In this document: in pieces, positions 62,091-64,000 of the stretch | How positions within the stretch are numbered: position 1 is the stretch's first letter | Layout of the letters: every line of letters begins with the position of its first letter | Assembly: GCF_007830175.1 (NCBI RefSeq) | Contig: NZ_VLKH01000006.1 | Coordinates: 91,253 to 155,252, forward strand | DNA: 64,000 bases | Direction of reading: 5' to 3' | Origin: Sedimentibacter saalensis | Lineage (GTDB): Bacteria; Bacillota; Clostridia; Tissierellales; Sedimentibacteraceae | The notes under the pieces: generated by a model | What the model was told of the DNA's origin: nothing | What the model saw: the letters and a program-made list of their open reading frames with translations, nothing else | Database searches by the model: none | Program-made: the position numbers and the translations under genes

Positions 62091-63851
62091 ATGAAATTGA
62101 AAAAATTATTATCACTGCTTTTGGCAGTAATGCTGGTATTTTCTCTGGCAGGATGTCAAAAAAATGAAGCTGAACAACCGGCTCAAGAAGAACCAAAACA
62201 GGAACTTGTAAGCACAGTTGCTCAAGGCGAAGGCACAGGAAAATATGGTGTTTTTAAAGTGGATGTTACTTTGGAAAATTCCGAAATAAAGGATATAAAA
62301 GTTACAGAAAGCTCTGAATCAGGATTCACTGAACCTGTTATAGCTCAGCTTACTAAGGAAATGATCGACACTAACTCTGTTGATGTAGATGCTGTTACAG
62401 GAGCGACTTTAACAAGCTTTGCTTTTATTAACAGCGTTAAGGATGCAGTTGAAAAATCTGGCGCAGTATTGACTGCTAAAGAAGTTCAAACTGAAGAAGA
62501 AAAAGTTGAAGATATTACTACAGACATTGTAATTGTAGGTGCCGGCGGAGCTGGTCTTTCTGCTGCAATTGAAGCTACAAATGCTGGAGCAAAAGTAGTT
62601 GTTGTAGAAAAGAATGCCTTCATGGGTGGAAACACTAACTATGCAACAGGCGGTATGAATGCTGCAGGAACAAAATATCAGGAAGCTAAAGGAATACAGG
62701 ACAGTCCTGCACTTTACTATGCTGATACAATGAAGGGTGGAAAAGACCTGAACAATCCTGAACTTTTAAAAGTTTTGACTGAAAAATCTGCTGAAACACT
62801 TTACTGGCTTGAAAGCCTCGGAGCTGATCTGTCAGAAGTTGGAAGATCAGGCGGACAAAGCGTTGACAGAATTCATAAAGGACCTGGAGGAATGCCTGTT
62901 GGAACTCACTTGATGGATGTATTTGGAACTCAGGTAGAAACTCTTGGCATTGAAGTAAAATTAAACACAAAGGCTGTTGAAATATTGTCTGAAGGCAATG
63001 TTGTAAAAGGAATAAAAGTTGAAAACAAAGATGGAAATTCATACAACATAAATGCAAAAGCTGTAATTCTTGCATCAGGCGGTTTCGGAGCAAACCCTGA
63101 ATTGGTTGTAAAATTCAAGCCTGAACTTGAAGGCTTCGGAACAACTAATGCACCGGGAGCAAAAGGAGATGCTTTGGCAATGGTTGAAAAACTTGATGTA
63201 TCATTGACAGACATCGAGCAGATTCAAACTCACCCTACTGTAGTTCCTAGAATCAATGAAATGATTACAGAAGGTATAAGAGGAGACGGAGCTATACTTG
63301 TAAACCATGATGGCCTAAGATTCATAGACGAACTTAAAACAAGAGACGTTGTATCAAAAGCTATACTTGAGCAGGAAGGAAAAACAGCTTTCCTTGTTCT
63401 TGACAAACAAGTTTATGAAAAAGCTTCAACATATGAAAAATACAAAAACCAGGGACTTTTGAAGGAAGCACAGACTCTTTCAGAACTTGCAGGAATCATG
63501 AAAGTTGATGCTACTGCATTGGAAGCAACAGTAAGAGAATACAATGAAGCTGTAAAAGCTAAATCAGATGTAGAATTTGGAAGAACTTCACTGGATGTTG
63601 AACTTATATCAGCACCTTATTATGCAGTAGAAATTTCTCCTGCAATCCACCACACAATGGGTGGAGTAACAATCAATACAAGCACTCAGGTTATGAACAA
63701 TTCAGGAGTTGCAGTTGAAGGATTGTTTGCAGCAGGTGAAGTTACAGGCGGCGTACACGGCGGAAACAGAATAGGCGGAAATGCAGTAACTGACATAACT
63801 GTATTTGGTAAAATAGCAGGAGCTAACGCAGCTGCTTTTGTAGGTAAATAA
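62091..63851 (+). CDS. Secreted FMN/FAD reductase (fumarate reductase-like), second
   Basis: 586 residues. Lipobox LAGC (Cys21). FMN-binding domain (about 40-115) with the flavinylation motif TGAT (DAVTGATLTS). FAD domain starts TDIVIVGAGGAGLSAA (about 144) and includes GGNTNYATGGMNA, DELKTRDVVS (acid and Arg as in fumarate reductases), HHTMGGV and GNRIGGNAVTD. Extracellular terminal reductase for fumarate or a related unsaturated acid, anchored by lipid. Paralogue at 24134-26062 differs in the active-site block (EGARRD). SD AAGGAG precedes ATG. Confidence 0.9.
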   Translation: MKLKKLLSLLLAVMLVFSLAGCQKNEAEQPAQEEPKQELVSTVAQGEGTGKYGVFKVDVTLENSEIKDIKVTESSESGFTEPVIAQLTKEMIDTNSVDVDAVTGATLTSFAFINSVKDAVEKSGAVLTAKEVQTEEEKVEDITTDIVIVGAGGAGLSAAIEATNAGAKVVVVEKNAFMGGNTNYATGGMNAAGTKYQEAKGIQDSPALYYADTMKGGKDLNNPELLKVLTEKSAETLYWLESLGADLSEVGRSGGQSVDRIHKGPGGMPVGTHLMDVFGTQVETLGIEVKLNTKAVEILSEGNVVKGIKVENKDGNSYNINAKAVILASGGFGANPELVVKFKPELEGFGTTNAPGAKGDALAMVEKLDVSLTDIEQIQTHPTVVPRINEMITEGIRGDGAILVNHDGLRFIDELKTRDVVSKAILEQEGKTAFLVLDKQVYEKASTYEKYKNQGLLKEAQTLSELAGIMKVDATALEATVREYNEAVKAKSDVEFGRTSLDVELISAPYYAVEISPAIHHTMGGVTINTSTQVMNNSGVAVEGLFAAGEVTGGVHGGNRIGGNAVTDITVFGKIAGANAAAFVGK

Positions 63852-63860
63852 ATATTAAAA

Positions 63861-63893
63861 AAAATCCAGCAATCAAAATTGCTGGATTTTTTT
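63861..63893 (+). terminator. Terminator of flavoprotein reductase 2
   Basis: AATCCAGCAAT / ATTGCTGGATT stem with TTTTTTT. Confidence 0.85.
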
Positions 63894-63896
63894 AAT

Positions 63897-63952
63897 GTAA
63901 GCGGAGGATTACTGTCCTCAAACCGCGGGCGGATACAAGATCCGCCCCTACG
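63897..63952 (+). repeat. Family B repeat, partly degraded
   Basis: GTAAGCGGAGGATTACTGTC-CTC then CGGGCGGATACAAGATCCGC-CCCTAC. The window ends (63991-64000) with what may be another copy starting. Confidence 0.65.
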
Positions 63953-64000
63953 CGCAGGCAATTTAGCATAAGCGATAAATTATAAATCCCGGGTTGTAGG

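Noticed and set aside
9908..63952. Repeats considered as a CRISPR array
   Set aside because: Copies are dispersed over the window, self-palindromic, without regular spacers or cas genes.

Overview
The window is AT-rich, densely coded chromosomal DNA of a strictly anaerobic, low-GC Firmicute. The gene content (S-layer-homology proteins, MgsA, a tungsten-type aldehyde:ferredoxin oxidoreductase, a BKACE enzyme, 2-selenouridine tRNA modification, flavinylated extracellular reductases, frequent TTG starts after strong Shine-Dalgarno sites) fits an amino-acid-fermenting Clostridia/Tissierellia organism; a Sedimentibacter-like genus is a guess. I see no rRNA, tRNA, CRISPR array, phage or transposase gene.

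Layout. 0-9 kb is a cell-surface region: the end of a bacterial tyrosine kinase (BY-kinase), its PHP-type phosphatase, three S-layer-homology proteins, a second complete BY-kinase and a DMT-family permease. 9-17 kb holds small conserved genes and then a GntR-controlled fructoselysine (frl) cluster in which FrlB deglycase and FrlD kinase sit behind a PotABCD-like ABC importer. 17-24 kb has a YkvI-type permease (minus strand), a TAXI-type TRAP transporter with a DUF362 protein, and mnmH. 24-32 kb has a secreted FMN/FAD reductase, an Hsp20, an odd thioredoxin-like protein, MprF, and a MATE exporter behind a terminator-type riboswitch leader that looks like guanidine-IV. 32-37 kb is a sigma-54 regulator followed by palindromic upstream sites, a clear -24/-12 promoter and a three-gene operon (BKACE, 3-hydroxyacyl-CoA-dehydrogenase-like enzyme, AtoE-type transporter). 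37-42 kb has MgsA, a universal stress protein and a nitrite-ammonification cluster (lipoprotein NrfA plus Ccs1/CcsA cytochrome c assembly, no NrfH). 42-50 kb has an MFS transporter, acyl-ACP thioesterase, two tiny SHOCT proteins, a 2-hydroxyacid dehydrogenase, a membrane protein with an apparent AUA start, a phospholipase C-like protein and a PucR-type regulator. 50-54 kb is an alcohol dehydrogenase / AOR / MoaD-like operon, then a rhodanese lipoprotein and an SDR. 54-64 kb has a SWIM-SNF2 helicase, an Ldh2-type dehydrogenase, a DivIVA-like coiled-coil protein under a GEMM-I cyclic-dinucleotide riboswitch, a Cys-rich small protein and a second secreted FMN/FAD reductase.

Two themes stand out. 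First, RNA and enhancer control: a GEMM-I riboswitch with A at the specificity position in front of a DivIVA-like gene, a probable guanidine-IV riboswitch in front of a MATE pump, and a sigma-54 module for an undefined 3-hydroxy/3-keto acid. Second, the intergenic space is littered with at least three families of short palindromic repeats; several copies of one family lie inside another repeat or inside a terminator hairpin, flanked by direct repeats of the target, which indicates recent non-autonomous mobility.
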